Below, piece by piece: positions 1 through 7,372 of a DNA stretch of 11,704 nucleotides. The stretch comes from an uncultured Fidelibacterota bacterium. Its GTDB lineage: Bacteria; Fidelibacterota; Marinisomatia; Marinisomatales; TCS55. The stretch's first letter is position 1. Each line of letters opens with the position of its first letter. The DNA lies in the NCBI GenBank assembly GCA_913041075.1, contig CAJWGZ010000030.1:1-11704 (forward strand), read 5' to 3'. A program made the position numbers and the translations under genes. The notes under the pieces were generated by a model, which saw nothing but the letters and a program-made list of their open reading frames with translations, ran no database searches and was not told the origin of the DNA.

Positions 1-123
1 ATTGAAGAGGATGAAGAACTTGCTGAAGGTGAAGAACTTGCTGAAGGTGAAGAACCTGCTGAAGGTGAAGAAGGCAAACAAGAAGAGAGCTCACGGCCAT
101 CTGGAGATAAAAAAGAAAAGTAA
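1..123 (+). CDS. rplY: Ribosomal protein L25 (long Ctc form), C-terminal tail only
   Basis: The frame is open from the window edge to a TAA at 121-123, giving the last 40 residues of a protein that starts outside the window. About 18 of the 40 residues are Asp or Glu, in a low-complexity run built from repeats such as EELAEG, with a charged Lys-rich end. An acidic, repetitive C-terminal extension directly before pth is typical of the long (Ctc/TL5) form of ribosomal protein L25, which binds 5S rRNA; rplY-pth is a very common gene pair. No folded L25 domain is visible here, so the call rests on composition plus context. The stop overlaps the pth start by one base (TAATG), suggesting translational coupling. 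The alternative is an unrelated acidic protein. Confidence 0.7.
   Translation: MEEDEELAEGEELAEGEEPAEGEEGKQEESSRPSGDKKEK
13..66 (+). repeat. Three tandem 18-base repeats inside the rplY tail
   Basis: The unit beginning GAAGAACTTGCTG recurs at 13-30, 31-48 and 49-66. The first two copies are identical and the third differs by one base (CTT to CCT, Leu to Pro). A partial fourth copy (GAAGAA) follows. The unit is in frame and encodes EELAEG or EEPAEG, so copy-number change would lengthen or shorten the acidic tail without a frameshift. Confidence 0.9.
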
Positions 124-695
124 TGATCGCTTTTATTGGACTTGGTAATCCCGGCAATGAATTTGTCGATACAAAGCATAATGCTGGCTATTGGGTAATT
201 GATGAATTAGCCAGACGCTGGGAATGTAATTTCATGCCAGGGACTGGGGATTATGTATATGCTAAAAATACTGGTAAAGAAATTGTCTTAATGAAACCGA
301 CAACAGGAATGAATGCCAGCGGTATAGCGATAAAGCATTTTTTGGGACTTTTTGATATAAATTTAAAGGACCTTAATGTGTTTCTAGATGATGTAGACCT
401 GCCATTAGGGCGGTTACGTATACGACCAAAAGGTGGAGATGGTTGCCACAGAGGACTGGAATCAATTATCTATCACATTGGCAATACTCATTTTCCCAGG
501 GTCCGAATTGGAGTGGCCTCAACCGATCATAGGAGGCCTGCAGAACAATATGTACTTAAGCCATTTAGAAAACAAGATAGACCTTTGGCACAAGAAATGA
601 TCCAGGTAGCAGCAGATGCGGCAGAATCACTTTTATATGAAGGACTGGATAAAACAATGAACCAATATAATTCAAGTGAGAAAATTGAATCATGA
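123..695 (+). CDS. pth: Peptidyl-tRNA hydrolase
   Basis: Pth cleaves the ester bond in peptidyl-tRNAs that drop off the ribosome, recycling tRNA in the cytoplasm. The 190-residue length is normal. The start FIGLGNPG, the block TKHNAGY with catalytic His19, the KPTTGMNASG block (Asn64) and LDDVDLPLG (Asp89, matching the catalytic-site Asp93 of the E. coli enzyme) are all canonical. One deviation is visible: the usual GGHNGL loop reads GCHRGL, so Arg110 takes the place of the substrate-binding Asn (Asn114 in E. coli). The gene overlaps the rplY stop by 1 base and the hppA start by 4 bases (ATGA), so it lies within one transcription unit. The start has no strong Shine-Dalgarno and is probably coupled to rplY translation. 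The identity is very secure. Confidence 0.97.
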   Translation: MIAFIGLGNPGNEFVDTKHNAGYWVIDELARRWECNFMPGTGDYVYAKNTGKEIVLMKPTTGMNASGIAIKHFLGLFDINLKDLNVFLDDVDLPLGRLRIRPKGGDGCHRGLESIIYHIGNTHFPRVRIGVASTDHRRPAEQYVLKPFRKQDRPLAQEMIQVAADAAESLLYEGLDKTMNQYNSSEKIES

Positions 696-2839
696 CTGAT
701 GTAAATACTTATTTATGGGCTGTTTTAAATGCTGGTGTTCTGGCGTTGATCTATGCTGCTTGGAAAACTAATTGGATTAATAAACAGGACCAAGGAACAG
801 AGCGAATGGTATTAATCGGTAAGAGTATTGCTGAAGGTGCGATGGCATTTTTGAAAGCTGAATATCGAATATTAGGAATATTTGTAGTTGTGGTAGCGCT
901 CCTACTGGGAATTGCAAATGCTGGAAGAACAGATTCTAGTGCATTGATCTCTTTATCATTTATAGTAGGTGCATTTGCTTCTGGATTAGCTGGGTTTCTG
1001 GGTATGAGAGTAGCTACAAAAGCAAACAATCGTACAACCCATGCCGCGCGAAGCAGCCTTGCCGCAGCCTTAAATGTGGCTTTCACTGGTGGTTCTGTAA
1101 TGGGCTTAAGCGTTGTTGGTCTTGGATTAATAGGACTGGGATCTTTATTTATTTTTTATCAAAATATATTTGCTAATGACTATAATAAGGTAATAACTGT
1201 TATTTCTGGTTTCTCCTTGGGAGCTTCCTCAATTGCATTATTTGCTCGTGTTGGTGGTGGTATTTACACAAAGGCAGCTGATGTTGGTGCTGACCTGGTA
1301 GGAAAAGTAGAAGCTGGTATACCCGAAGATCATCCTTTGAATCCGGCAACTATCGCAGATAATGTTGGTGATAATGTTGGTGACGTTGCTGGCATGGGCG
1401 CTGATTTATTTGAATCATACGTGGGCTCCATAATTGGATCAATGGTGCTTGGTGCAAGTATAGTTGTAATGGGTGGCTTTGATATTAGTTTTGTTATTTT
1501 ACCATTATTGATTGCCGCTTCTGGAATTATAATGTCTATTGTGGGCACTTTCCTTGTTGTGGTCAAGGAAGGTGGAAATCCTCAAAAGGCATTAAATAAA
1601 GGCGAATTTGTTTCTTCATTTATTTTGATTGGAGTAATCTACTTTTTAATTCAAAATATTTTACCGGTGAATTTTTCCCTCAATGGCTTATCCTACACGA
1701 ATACGGGTGTATTTATTGCTACCATCATCGGTCTATTCGCAGGTCTTGGCATTGGGGTTATCACAGAGCACTATACGGGGACACATAATAGTCCCACTAA
1801 TTCAATTGTTAAACAATCACTAACCGGACCTGCGACCAATATTATTGCTGGTCTGGGGGTAGGAATGCAGTCAACTGCAATACCAATAATAATAATTGCT
1901 GCAAGTATTATTGGCGCATACCAATTTGCAGGCTTATATGGTATAGCAATGGCAGCATTGGGCATGCTTGCGAATACTGGAATTCAATTAGCTGTGGATG
2001 CTTATGGACCAATATCAGATAATGCCGGAGGTATCGCAGAAATGGCTGATTTGCCAAGTGAAGTACGTGAACGAACCGATAAATTGGATGCAGTAGGAAA
2101 TACAACTGCGGCAATTGGCAAAGGTTTTGCTATCGGTTCTGCTGCTCTAACTGCATTGGCTTTATTCGCGGCATTTATGGTTCAGACTGGAATTAAAACG
2201 ATCGATATATCTAATCCGATGGTTATGGCTGGATTATTTGTTGGCGGTATGTTGCCTTTCCTTTTTTCTTCAATGGCAATGGGTGCAGTAGGCCGGGCAG
2301 CTATGGCGATGATTGAAGAAGTGCGTCGACAGTTCAATGATATACCAGAATTATCGGCAGCACTTGCTGTTATGAATAAATATGGTGATGACGATGAATG
2401 GTCTGATGAGGATAGAGCCGTTTTTGATGCAGCTGATGGGAAAGCTGAATATAGTAAGTGTGTATCCATTTCAACGCAATCTGCTATAAGGGAAATGATA
2501 GTTCCCGGGCTTTTAGCAATACTAACTCCAGTTGGTGTTGGTTTCCTATTTGGACCGGAAATATTAGGAGGATTACTTGCCGGAGTGACAGTGTCCGGTG
2601 TGTTAATGGCTATATTTCAGTCAAATGCTGGGGGTGCCTGGGATAATGCTAAAAAAATGGTTGAAGAAGGCGTGGAAGTAGCTGGTGAAGCCTATGGAAA
2701 GGGTTCTGATGTTCACAAAGCTACAGTGGTTGGAGATACAGTTGGCGACCCGTTTAAGGATACCTCTGGCCCATCCTTAAATATCTTAATTAAGCTAATG
2801 TCGGTAGTATCACTTGTAATAGCACCATTGATTGCCTAG
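692..2839 (+). CDS. hppA: Membrane-bound ion-translocating pyrophosphatase, K+-dependent, probably Na+-pumping
   Basis: This inner-membrane enzyme of 715 residues, the usual size with about 16 helices, hydrolyses pyrophosphate and pumps Na+ or H+. The substrate-site signature is intact: DVGAD from residue 197, EAGIPEDHPLNPATIA at about 207-222, then DNVGDNVGD at 223-231. The C-terminal DPFKDTSGPS block is also present. The stretch GNTTAAIGKGFA has Ala473 and Gly476 where K+-independent enzymes carry Lys and Thr; by established family rules this marks the K+-dependent class. Glu241 in DLFESY sits at the helix-6 position occupied by Glu in Na+-pumping members of that class, whereas K+-dependent plant-type H+ pumps have it one helical turn later. 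I therefore infer Na+ or dual Na+/H+ transport, less surely than the enzyme identity. Its ATGA start overlaps the pth stop. Placement between pth and rpsF is unusual and suggests co-expression with the translation machinery, which generates pyrophosphate through aminoacyl-tRNA synthesis. Confidence 0.96.
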   Translation: MTDVNTYLWAVLNAGVLALIYAAWKTNWINKQDQGTERMVLIGKSIAEGAMAFLKAEYRILGIFVVVVALLLGIANAGRTDSSALISLSFIVGAFASGLAGFLGMRVATKANNRTTHAARSSLAAALNVAFTGGSVMGLSVVGLGLIGLGSLFIFYQNIFANDYNKVITVISGFSLGASSIALFARVGGGIYTKAADVGADLVGKVEAGIPEDHPLNPATIADNVGDNVGDVAGMGADLFESYVGSIIGSMVLGASIVVMGGFDISFVILPLLIAASGIIMSIVGTFLVVVKEGGNPQKALNKGEFVSSFILIGVIYFLIQNILPVNFSLNGLSYTNTGVFIATIIGLFAGLGIGVITEHYTGTHNSPTNSIVKQSLTGPATNIIAGLGVGMQSTAIPIIIIAASIIGAYQFAGLYGIAMAALGMLANTGIQLAVDAYGPISDNAGGIAEMADLPSEVRERTDKLDAVGNTTAAIGKGFAIGSAALTALALFAAFMVQTGIKTIDISNPMVMAGLFVGGMLPFLFSSMAMGAVGRAAMAMIEEVRRQFNDIPELSAALAVMNKYGDDDEWSDEDRAVFDAADGKAEYSKCVSISTQSAIREMIVPGLLAILTPVGVGFLFGPEILGGLLAGVTVSGVLMAIFQSNAGGAWDNAKKMVEEGVEVAGEAYGKGSDVHKATVVGDTVGDPFKDTSGPSLNILIKLMSVVSLVIAPLIA

Positions 2840-2845
2840 GAGAGG
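2838..2845 (+). promoter_or_regulatory. Strong Shine-Dalgarno for rpsF overlapping the hppA stop
   Basis: AGGAGAGG lies 6 bases before the rpsF ATG at 2852 and its first two bases are part of the hppA TAG stop. It fixes the rpsF start and places ribosomes finishing hppA on the rpsF initiation site. Confidence 0.85.
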
Positions 2846-2851
2846 ACAAAA

Positions 2852-3352
2852 ATGAAATACTTTGAAACACTATATATAGTTAATCCAAACTTTGAACAAA
2901 GTCGTTTAAACACGATTATAAAAGATGTAGAAAAGAATGTTGGGAAGTTCAGTAACGTAATTGGTCATAATATTTGGGGGAAGAAACGGTTAGCATATCA
3001 AATTGATAATCAAAAATACGGCACTTTTGTTTTAATGAATTTCGAAACAGAAGAGGGCTCTGGTATTGCCGGTTTTGAATCATACATGAAATTGAATATA
3101 TCCGTTCTAAGAGCTCAGACTATAAGATTAAAATCGCGTCCAACCGAAGCAGTTTTGGAAAAATCAATTCCATTAGATAATAAAGATAAATTTCAGCAAT
3201 CGATTGAAGATGAGGGTAAGCCTGATAAGACGAGCGAAGATAGTTCAGCAAATGATGAAAGCGCAGAACCAGTTGAGGTGGAAAATATGAAAGAGATAGA
3301 CGAAGGTGAACCAATACCTGAATCGATAGATACTGATACCGAGCAAGAGTAA
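2852..3352 (+). CDS. rpsF: 30S ribosomal protein S6 with a long acidic C-terminal extension
   Basis: Residues 1 to about 98 form a typical S6 domain, which binds S18 and the central domain of 16S rRNA. It begins MKYFETLYIVNP, has the WGKKRLAYQI strand at about 42-51 and ends near VLRAQTIRLKSRP. The remaining roughly 66 residues are unlike the core: about 35 percent Asp or Glu, few hydrophobics and no predicted fold. At 166 residues the protein is longer than the usual 95 to 135. Glutamate-rich S6 tails are known in other bacteria (E. coli S6 is glutamylated at its end), but this one is unusually long. The neighbours rpsR and rplI are the expected partners; ssb, often found between rpsF and rpsR, is absent. 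Confidence 0.97.
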   Translation: MKYFETLYIVNPNFEQSRLNTIIKDVEKNVGKFSNVIGHNIWGKKRLAYQIDNQKYGTFVLMNFETEEGSGIAGFESYMKLNISVLRAQTIRLKSRPTEAVLEKSIPLDNKDKFQQSIEDEGKPDKTSEDSSANDESAEPVEVENMKEIDEGEPIPESIDTDTEQE

Positions 3353-3380
3353 TTTAGAAAATATGGAGTAAGGGAATATT

Positions 3381-3608
3381 ATGGCATTTGTTAGCAAAAG
3401 GAAATATTGTTATTTCAAAGAAAATAACATCACAGAAATCGACTATAAAGATGTGAAACTTCTGCGCCGGTTTATTACTGAGCATGGTAAAATAATGCCG
3501 CGCAGGGTAACCGGTACTAGCTCGAAGATGCACCGTAAACTTGTCCGAGAAATTAAGCGTGCGCGTAACATTGCATTAATGCCATACGCCAATGTTGCAG
3601 GTGATTAA
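3381..3608 (+). CDS. rpsR: 30S ribosomal protein S18
   Basis: S18 forms a heterodimer with S6 on the 30S platform. The 75-residue length is normal. The N-terminal KRKYCYFKENN, the DYKDVKLLRRFITEHGKI helix region and the basic RRVTGTSSKMHRKLVREIKRAR segment are diagnostic. Only one cysteine (Cys10) is present, so it is the form lacking a complete zinc-binding cysteine set. The ATG follows GGAG and AAGGGA purine runs at 3365-3375, supporting the start. It sits 28 bases after rpsF and 31 before rplI. Confidence 0.97.
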   Translation: MAFVSKRKYCYFKENNITEIDYKDVKLLRRFITEHGKIMPRRVTGTSSKMHRKLVREIKRARNIALMPYANVAGD

Positions 3609-3639
3609 TTATGTACGATCAAACTAAGGGATTTATATT

Positions 3640-4083
3640 ATGGATGTAATTTTACTTCAAGATGTTCAAACCTTGGGCACTGCAGGTGATATTGTAAAAG
3701 TAAAACCTGGTTATGCTCGGAATTATCTGTTTCCAAGAGGGTTTGCGCTGCGGTCGTCTAAACGGAACCGAGCTGTAGCCGAAGAAAAGAAACGCAATAT
3801 AGAAATGAGTTCCAAGAGAATTGAACAAGCAAATATGTCTTTAGTAAACAAGATAAGTAAAATTGAATTAACGTTTGAGATGCAAGTTGGTGATGAGGAA
3901 AAAATGTTTGGCGCTGTGACGACAAAGGATATCCAGACTGCCTTGGAAGAAAAAGGAATTTCTATAGATCGAAGTGCGCTAATGTTAGATGAATCTATTA
4001 AGGCCTTAGGTATCTATCATATACCCGTCAACCTTGCAGGTGAACTCACTGCGGAAATCAAAATATACGTCATTAAAACTTAG
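3640..4083 (+). CDS. rplI: 50S ribosomal protein L9
   Basis: The 147-residue length is normal for L9, a two-domain elongated protein near the L1 stalk that helps maintain reading frame. Residues 1 to about 45 carry the N-terminal rRNA-binding domain with the conserved G-x2-G-x4-V-x4-GYARN-x-L-P pattern (GTAGDIVKVKPGYARNYLFP). A charged connecting helix spans about 46-75, and the C-terminal domain, with FGAVTTKDIQ near residue 90, follows. AAGGGA at 3626-3631 lies 8 bases before the ATG and supports this start. It is the last gene of the operon and is followed by a terminator. Confidence 0.97.
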   Translation: MDVILLQDVQTLGTAGDIVKVKPGYARNYLFPRGFALRSSKRNRAVAEEKKRNIEMSSKRIEQANMSLVNKISKIELTFEMQVGDEEKMFGAVTTKDIQTALEEKGISIDRSALMLDESIKALGIYHIPVNLAGELTAEIKIYVIKT

Positions 4084-4108
4084 TCTGTAGTCTGTATTTG
4101 TAAATAGT

Positions 4109-4149
4109 CCCTCACGTTACTGGTTAATTTATTTAGCGAGGGTTTTTTT
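4109..4149 (+). terminator. Rho-independent terminator after rplI
   Basis: CCCTC at 4109-4113 pairs with GAGGG at 4138-4142, immediately followed by seven T residues (4143-4149). The loop is long (24 bases) and the stem is only 5 perfect pairs, with one further C-G pair after a mismatch, so it is of moderate strength. Its position 25 bases after the rplI stop and before priA makes it the natural end of the ribosomal-protein operon. Confidence 0.75.
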
Positions 4150-4150
4150 A

Positions 4151-4179
4151 TTGCACCCTTTTTATTGCCCCTCTATTTT
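4151..4179 (+). promoter_or_regulatory. Possible sigma-70-like promoter for priA, giving a leaderless transcript
   Basis: TTGCAC (4151-4156) and TATTTT (4174-4179) are separated by 17 bases, the ideal spacing. Transcription would begin around 4185-4188, almost at the priA ATG (4188). The gene has no Shine-Dalgarno sequence, which fits a leaderless message. The -10 match is weak in this AT-rich DNA, so this is a candidate only. Confidence 0.35.
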
Positions 4180-4187
4180 TAACGACC

Positions 4188-6407
4188 ATGTATGCCGATA
4201 TTGCATTTCCCATCTCTAGTTACCAGGTATTTACTTATCGAATACCATACAAAATGCGAAATAGTGTCAAAATAGGTGTTCGTGTTAAGGCACCATTTCA
4301 TAAACGTTCAGTAAATGGTGTAGTAGTAGGCGTCAGCGATACTACGGATTATAAAAGAAGAGTACGCTCTATAGATTCCTTAGTTGATAATGAGTTAGTG
4401 CTAGATAAGTATTTATGGAGTTTGTTGGAATGGGTAAGCGATTATTATTTAACTCCCTTGGGGCAGGTTGCGCAGACAGCTTTACCTGCAAAATTGTCAT
4501 TGCAGTATAAGCTGCCAAGTCGCATAGTGGTTTCTTTTCGAAAGGCTCCAGACGTTGCATTAACTAATGCTCCAGTTCAAGAAAGAGTGCTTAGGTATCT
4601 TCAGCAAAATAAAGGACCTGTTACACTAAGTGTTCTTAAAGATATTACTTTGAACCCATCATCTGTTTGTAAAGCGTTGCTAAATAAAGGTTTGATCACT
4701 TGGGATGAGCAGGATCTATTACCTGATGTTTCAGGATTAACTTTTTCACCAATTCATAAAAAAGTAAAATTCACAAAAGAACAAAAACTTGTTTTGGAGG
4801 AGTTGCGTCAAGGACTGGAGAGTAAAAAGTTTATACCGTTTTTATTACATGGAGTAACCAGTAGCGGAAAAACTGAGATTTATATCGATATTGTTCGTCA
4901 AACCCTCGAAAGCGGTAGATCCGTTATTCTTTTATTACCAGAAATTGCACTTACCCCTCAGATTACAGGTCGTTTCCGAGCGGTATTTGGAGATACAGTG
5001 GCGCTGTGGCATTCGAAGTTAACCCACGCTACCCGCGCTTGGACATGGAAGAAGATTTGTGCCGGAGAATTCAGGATAGTCATTGGTGCTCGTAGTGCAA
5101 TTTTTACACCCTTAAAAAATCTTGGTCTTGTAGTGGTTGATGAAGAACAAGAACATTCGTATAAACAGGATTCCATTAATCCTAGATACCATGCGCGTGA
5201 TGTAGCACTTATGCGTGGAAAAATACACAAGATACCTGTTTTACTGGCCAGCGCTACGCCCAGCTTGGAGAGTTACTATAACCATATTCAGTCCAAATTT
5301 AAGTATTTGTATTTAGCCAAACGGTACGGTGGCGCTAAATATCCGCAGGTTTCAATTGTGGATATGGATCAAGAAACGGAAGAATCTGGTAAGACAGGTC
5401 AGATATTATCTGGATTTTTACTGGATAAAATTGAGGAACGTCTGCAGAAAAAAGAACAAGTAATTCTTATGCAAAACCGCCGCGGGTTTTCCCCTATTAT
5501 ACGTTGTGATGATTGTGGAGTTTTGGATATGTGTCCTGATTGCAATGTCCCCATGGCTTATCATCGCACCGGCCCTGCATTAAAGTGTCATTTTTGTGGA
5601 CACTGTATTGATAAACTTTCGGCTAATTGCGGAAGTTGTAATAGTACAAATATTCGAATGGTTGGTACTGGCACACAAAAGATTGAGACTATAATTGGAG
5701 AAACATTTCCAAATGCATCGATTGTACGCGTAGATATGGATACATCCAGAAATGTGACAGCGTTAACGAGTGCAATTAGCAGTTTTGGATCCGGAGATGT
5801 GGATATTCTCCTTGGGACCCAGATGATATCGAAAGGCTTGGATTTCGAAAATGCGACATTAGTTGGAATAATTAATGCTGATACAGGATTGTTTTTGCCT
5901 GACTTTCGATCGGGGGAACGATTATTTCAGTTAATATACCAAACTGCTGGTCGAGCAGGGCGTCGCAAAAAACCGGGTGAAGTCGTTATTCAAACCTATA
6001 ATTATGATAATCCTGTAATAAAATATGCTTCCAGATTAGATCTGAAAAAATATTATAATATTATCCTAAATGAACGTAATGATCTTAATTATCCACCATT
6101 TAGTTGGATGGCAAAACTAGAGCTCTCAGGAAGAAATAAAAATAATCTGCAAATAGTAGCTCAAAAAATACGTGATAATCTAAAAAACCCCTATACTGGT
6201 TTGGAAATCCTTGGCCCGGTTGATTGTTATTATGAACGTTTACGGAACAGATTCCGCATGCAGATCGTATTAAAATCCTATAAGACAGCAGACTCAAATG
6301 GAAGAAAACTTCATAATTATATTAAGAAAAATTTCCCTGATGGGAATTATTTAATTAATTCTGGGGTGAAAATAATTATCGATATAAATCCAGTTTCGTT
6401 GTTATGA
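4188..6407 (+). CDS. priA: Primosomal replication-restart helicase PriA
   Basis: PriA is a 3'-5' superfamily 2 helicase that recognises stalled forks and reloads the replicative helicase. The 739-residue length is typical. Order of parts: the N-terminal 3'BD domain beginning YADIAFPISSYQVFTYRIP; a winged-helix region at about 125-175; Walker A GVTSSGKT at 222-229; Walker B with DEEQ at 318-321; eight paired cysteines of the two-zinc module (440, 443, 449, 452, 467, 470, 481, 484); the late helicase motifs LLGTQMISKGLDF and QTAGRAGR; and the C-terminal domain. Walker B normally reads DEEH, so the Gln at 321 is a variant. It follows the rplI terminator, and its stop overlaps the next start by 4 bases (ATGA). 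I see no Shine-Dalgarno before the start. Confidence 0.96.
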   Translation: MYADIAFPISSYQVFTYRIPYKMRNSVKIGVRVKAPFHKRSVNGVVVGVSDTTDYKRRVRSIDSLVDNELVLDKYLWSLLEWVSDYYLTPLGQVAQTALPAKLSLQYKLPSRIVVSFRKAPDVALTNAPVQERVLRYLQQNKGPVTLSVLKDITLNPSSVCKALLNKGLITWDEQDLLPDVSGLTFSPIHKKVKFTKEQKLVLEELRQGLESKKFIPFLLHGVTSSGKTEIYIDIVRQTLESGRSVILLLPEIALTPQITGRFRAVFGDTVALWHSKLTHATRAWTWKKICAGEFRIVIGARSAIFTPLKNLGLVVVDEEQEHSYKQDSINPRYHARDVALMRGKIHKIPVLLASATPSLESYYNHIQSKFKYLYLAKRYGGAKYPQVSIVDMDQETEESGKTGQILSGFLLDKIEERLQKKEQVILMQNRRGFSPIIRCDDCGVLDMCPDCNVPMAYHRTGPALKCHFCGHCIDKLSANCGSCNSTNIRMVGTGTQKIETIIGETFPNASIVRVDMDTSRNVTALTSAISSFGSGDVDILLGTQMISKGLDFENATLVGIINADTGLFLPDFRSGERLFQLIYQTAGRAGRRKKPGEVVIQTYNYDNPVIKYASRLDLKKYYNIILNERNDLNYPPFSWMAKLELSGRNKNNLQIVAQKIRDNLKNPYTGLEILGPVDCYYERLRNRFRMQIVLKSYKTADSNGRKLHNYIKKNFPDGNYLINSGVKIIIDINPVSLL

Positions 6408-7312
6408 AGTTATTTAGTGTTATCAACATAATATTATTGATTTCAGTTAGAATTAATGCTACAGCTTATGAAGCGCTTAATAGTTGGTATCATCCCCACT
6501 CACTTGCCATGGTGGGCTCAGGATCATCTCTTCATATAGCTGAAAGTGATCGCTTGAACCCGTCCTTAATGTTCAGTAATGAGCAGCTATTAACTATTGG
6601 CCGTGTTCAATATCCGGCGGATATTTCTTCACAAATGGTGCAGATAGTATTACCACATAATTATGGTACACTGGGCGGTACAATTCGGCATGTAAGCTAT
6701 GGTATATTTGAAGGATTTGATGAAAATGGGAACCCTACAGCAAATTATGCGGCAGGTGATAGCTGGGTTACTATCAGTGTTGCCAAGCGGTTATTTGCAG
6801 GTAAAGTACATTGGGGGGTCAGTACAGGTTTTCTTTTCAGCAATCTGGGGGAATATTCTTCAACAATTCTTACAGGTACAACAGGTGTTTCATTGAATTT
6901 GTCAAAATATAATATGCATACCGGACTGGCTATTCGAAATCTAGCAGTTTCAATAAAAGACTATTCAAGTGCTGAAATGAATTTTCCTGCAATACTCAAT
7001 CTTTCCTTGGCAAAGGGACTGGCCTATTTACCTTTAAAAATGGCCTTAGATATTGATTATGGATTATATAATCGATTGATGACTTTTCATTTGGGCGGAG
7101 TATTTGTTTTACCATACAATACGCAACTAAGGTTTGGTACTTCTAGCCGACGGATTGACCAACTATCCCAGATCAATCTAATAAGGGATTTTTTCACAGA
7201 TACTGGTTTGGGTATAACCATTACCAATCATCAATACATCATTGATATTGGTACCTACATTTATGGTACAGGAGGGTCTGTTATAGCTATTGGTCTAGGA
7301 CTAAGGTTATAA
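6404..7312 (+). CDS. PorV/PorQ-like outer-membrane beta-barrel protein
   Basis: Residues 1 to about 21 form a signal peptide: basic start, hydrophobic IILLISV core and a small-residue end NATA. The mature protein starts with a segment resembling the PorV/PorQ/UPF0164 family entry (SLAMVGSGSSLHIAESDRLNPS, here split as SLAMVGSGS and the D-x-L-NPS end), followed by alternating polar and hydrophobic strands rich in Gly, Tyr and Ser, as in a barrel of about 300 residues. The family includes type IX secretion components (PorV shuttles cargo, PorQ) and many uncharacterised barrels. No other secretion gene lies nearby, so a transport role is not shown. It overlaps the priA stop by 4 bases and has no Shine-Dalgarno, so it is probably translated by coupling to priA. 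The barrel call is fairly firm and the exact family moderate. Confidence 0.6.
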   Translation: MKLFSVINIILLISVRINATAYEALNSWYHPHSLAMVGSGSSLHIAESDRLNPSLMFSNEQLLTIGRVQYPADISSQMVQIVLPHNYGTLGGTIRHVSYGIFEGFDENGNPTANYAAGDSWVTISVAKRLFAGKVHWGVSTGFLFSNLGEYSSTILTGTTGVSLNLSKYNMHTGLAIRNLAVSIKDYSSAEMNFPAILNLSLAKGLAYLPLKMALDIDYGLYNRLMTFHLGGVFVLPYNTQLRFGTSSRRIDQLSQINLIRDFFTDTGLGITITNHQYIIDIGTYIYGTGGSVIAIGLGLRL

Positions 7313-7360
7313 TTAAGTTTATTTTATTTTATTTAAATTATTTTGTAGTTTGCATTGTTA

Positions 7361-7365
7361 AGAGG
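7361..7365 (+). promoter_or_regulatory. Shine-Dalgarno deciding the start of the copper-heme lipoprotein
   Basis: AGAGG lies 4 bases before ATG 7370 and 7 bases before ATG 7373, both in frame. Normal spacing favours 7373. A further in-frame TTG at 7355 lies upstream of this site and is not supported. Confidence 0.65.
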
Positions 7366-7372
7366 CGAAATG

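Noticed and set aside
13..72. The tandem 18-base repeats as a CRISPR-like or regulatory array
   Set aside because: The units are directly adjacent with no spacers and are in frame, encoding an acidic protein tail.
751..2469. Several open frames on the minus strand across hppA, and a short + frame at 2458-2646
   Set aside because: They lie wholly inside a fully conserved pyrophosphatase gene, resemble no family, and have no ribosome binding sites.
7355..7372. An in-frame TTG at 7355 as the start of the copper-heme lipoprotein
   Set aside because: It lies before the AGAGG Shine-Dalgarno at 7361-7365, has no site of its own, and would add residues ahead of a normal lipoprotein signal. ATG 7373 (or 7370) fits better.
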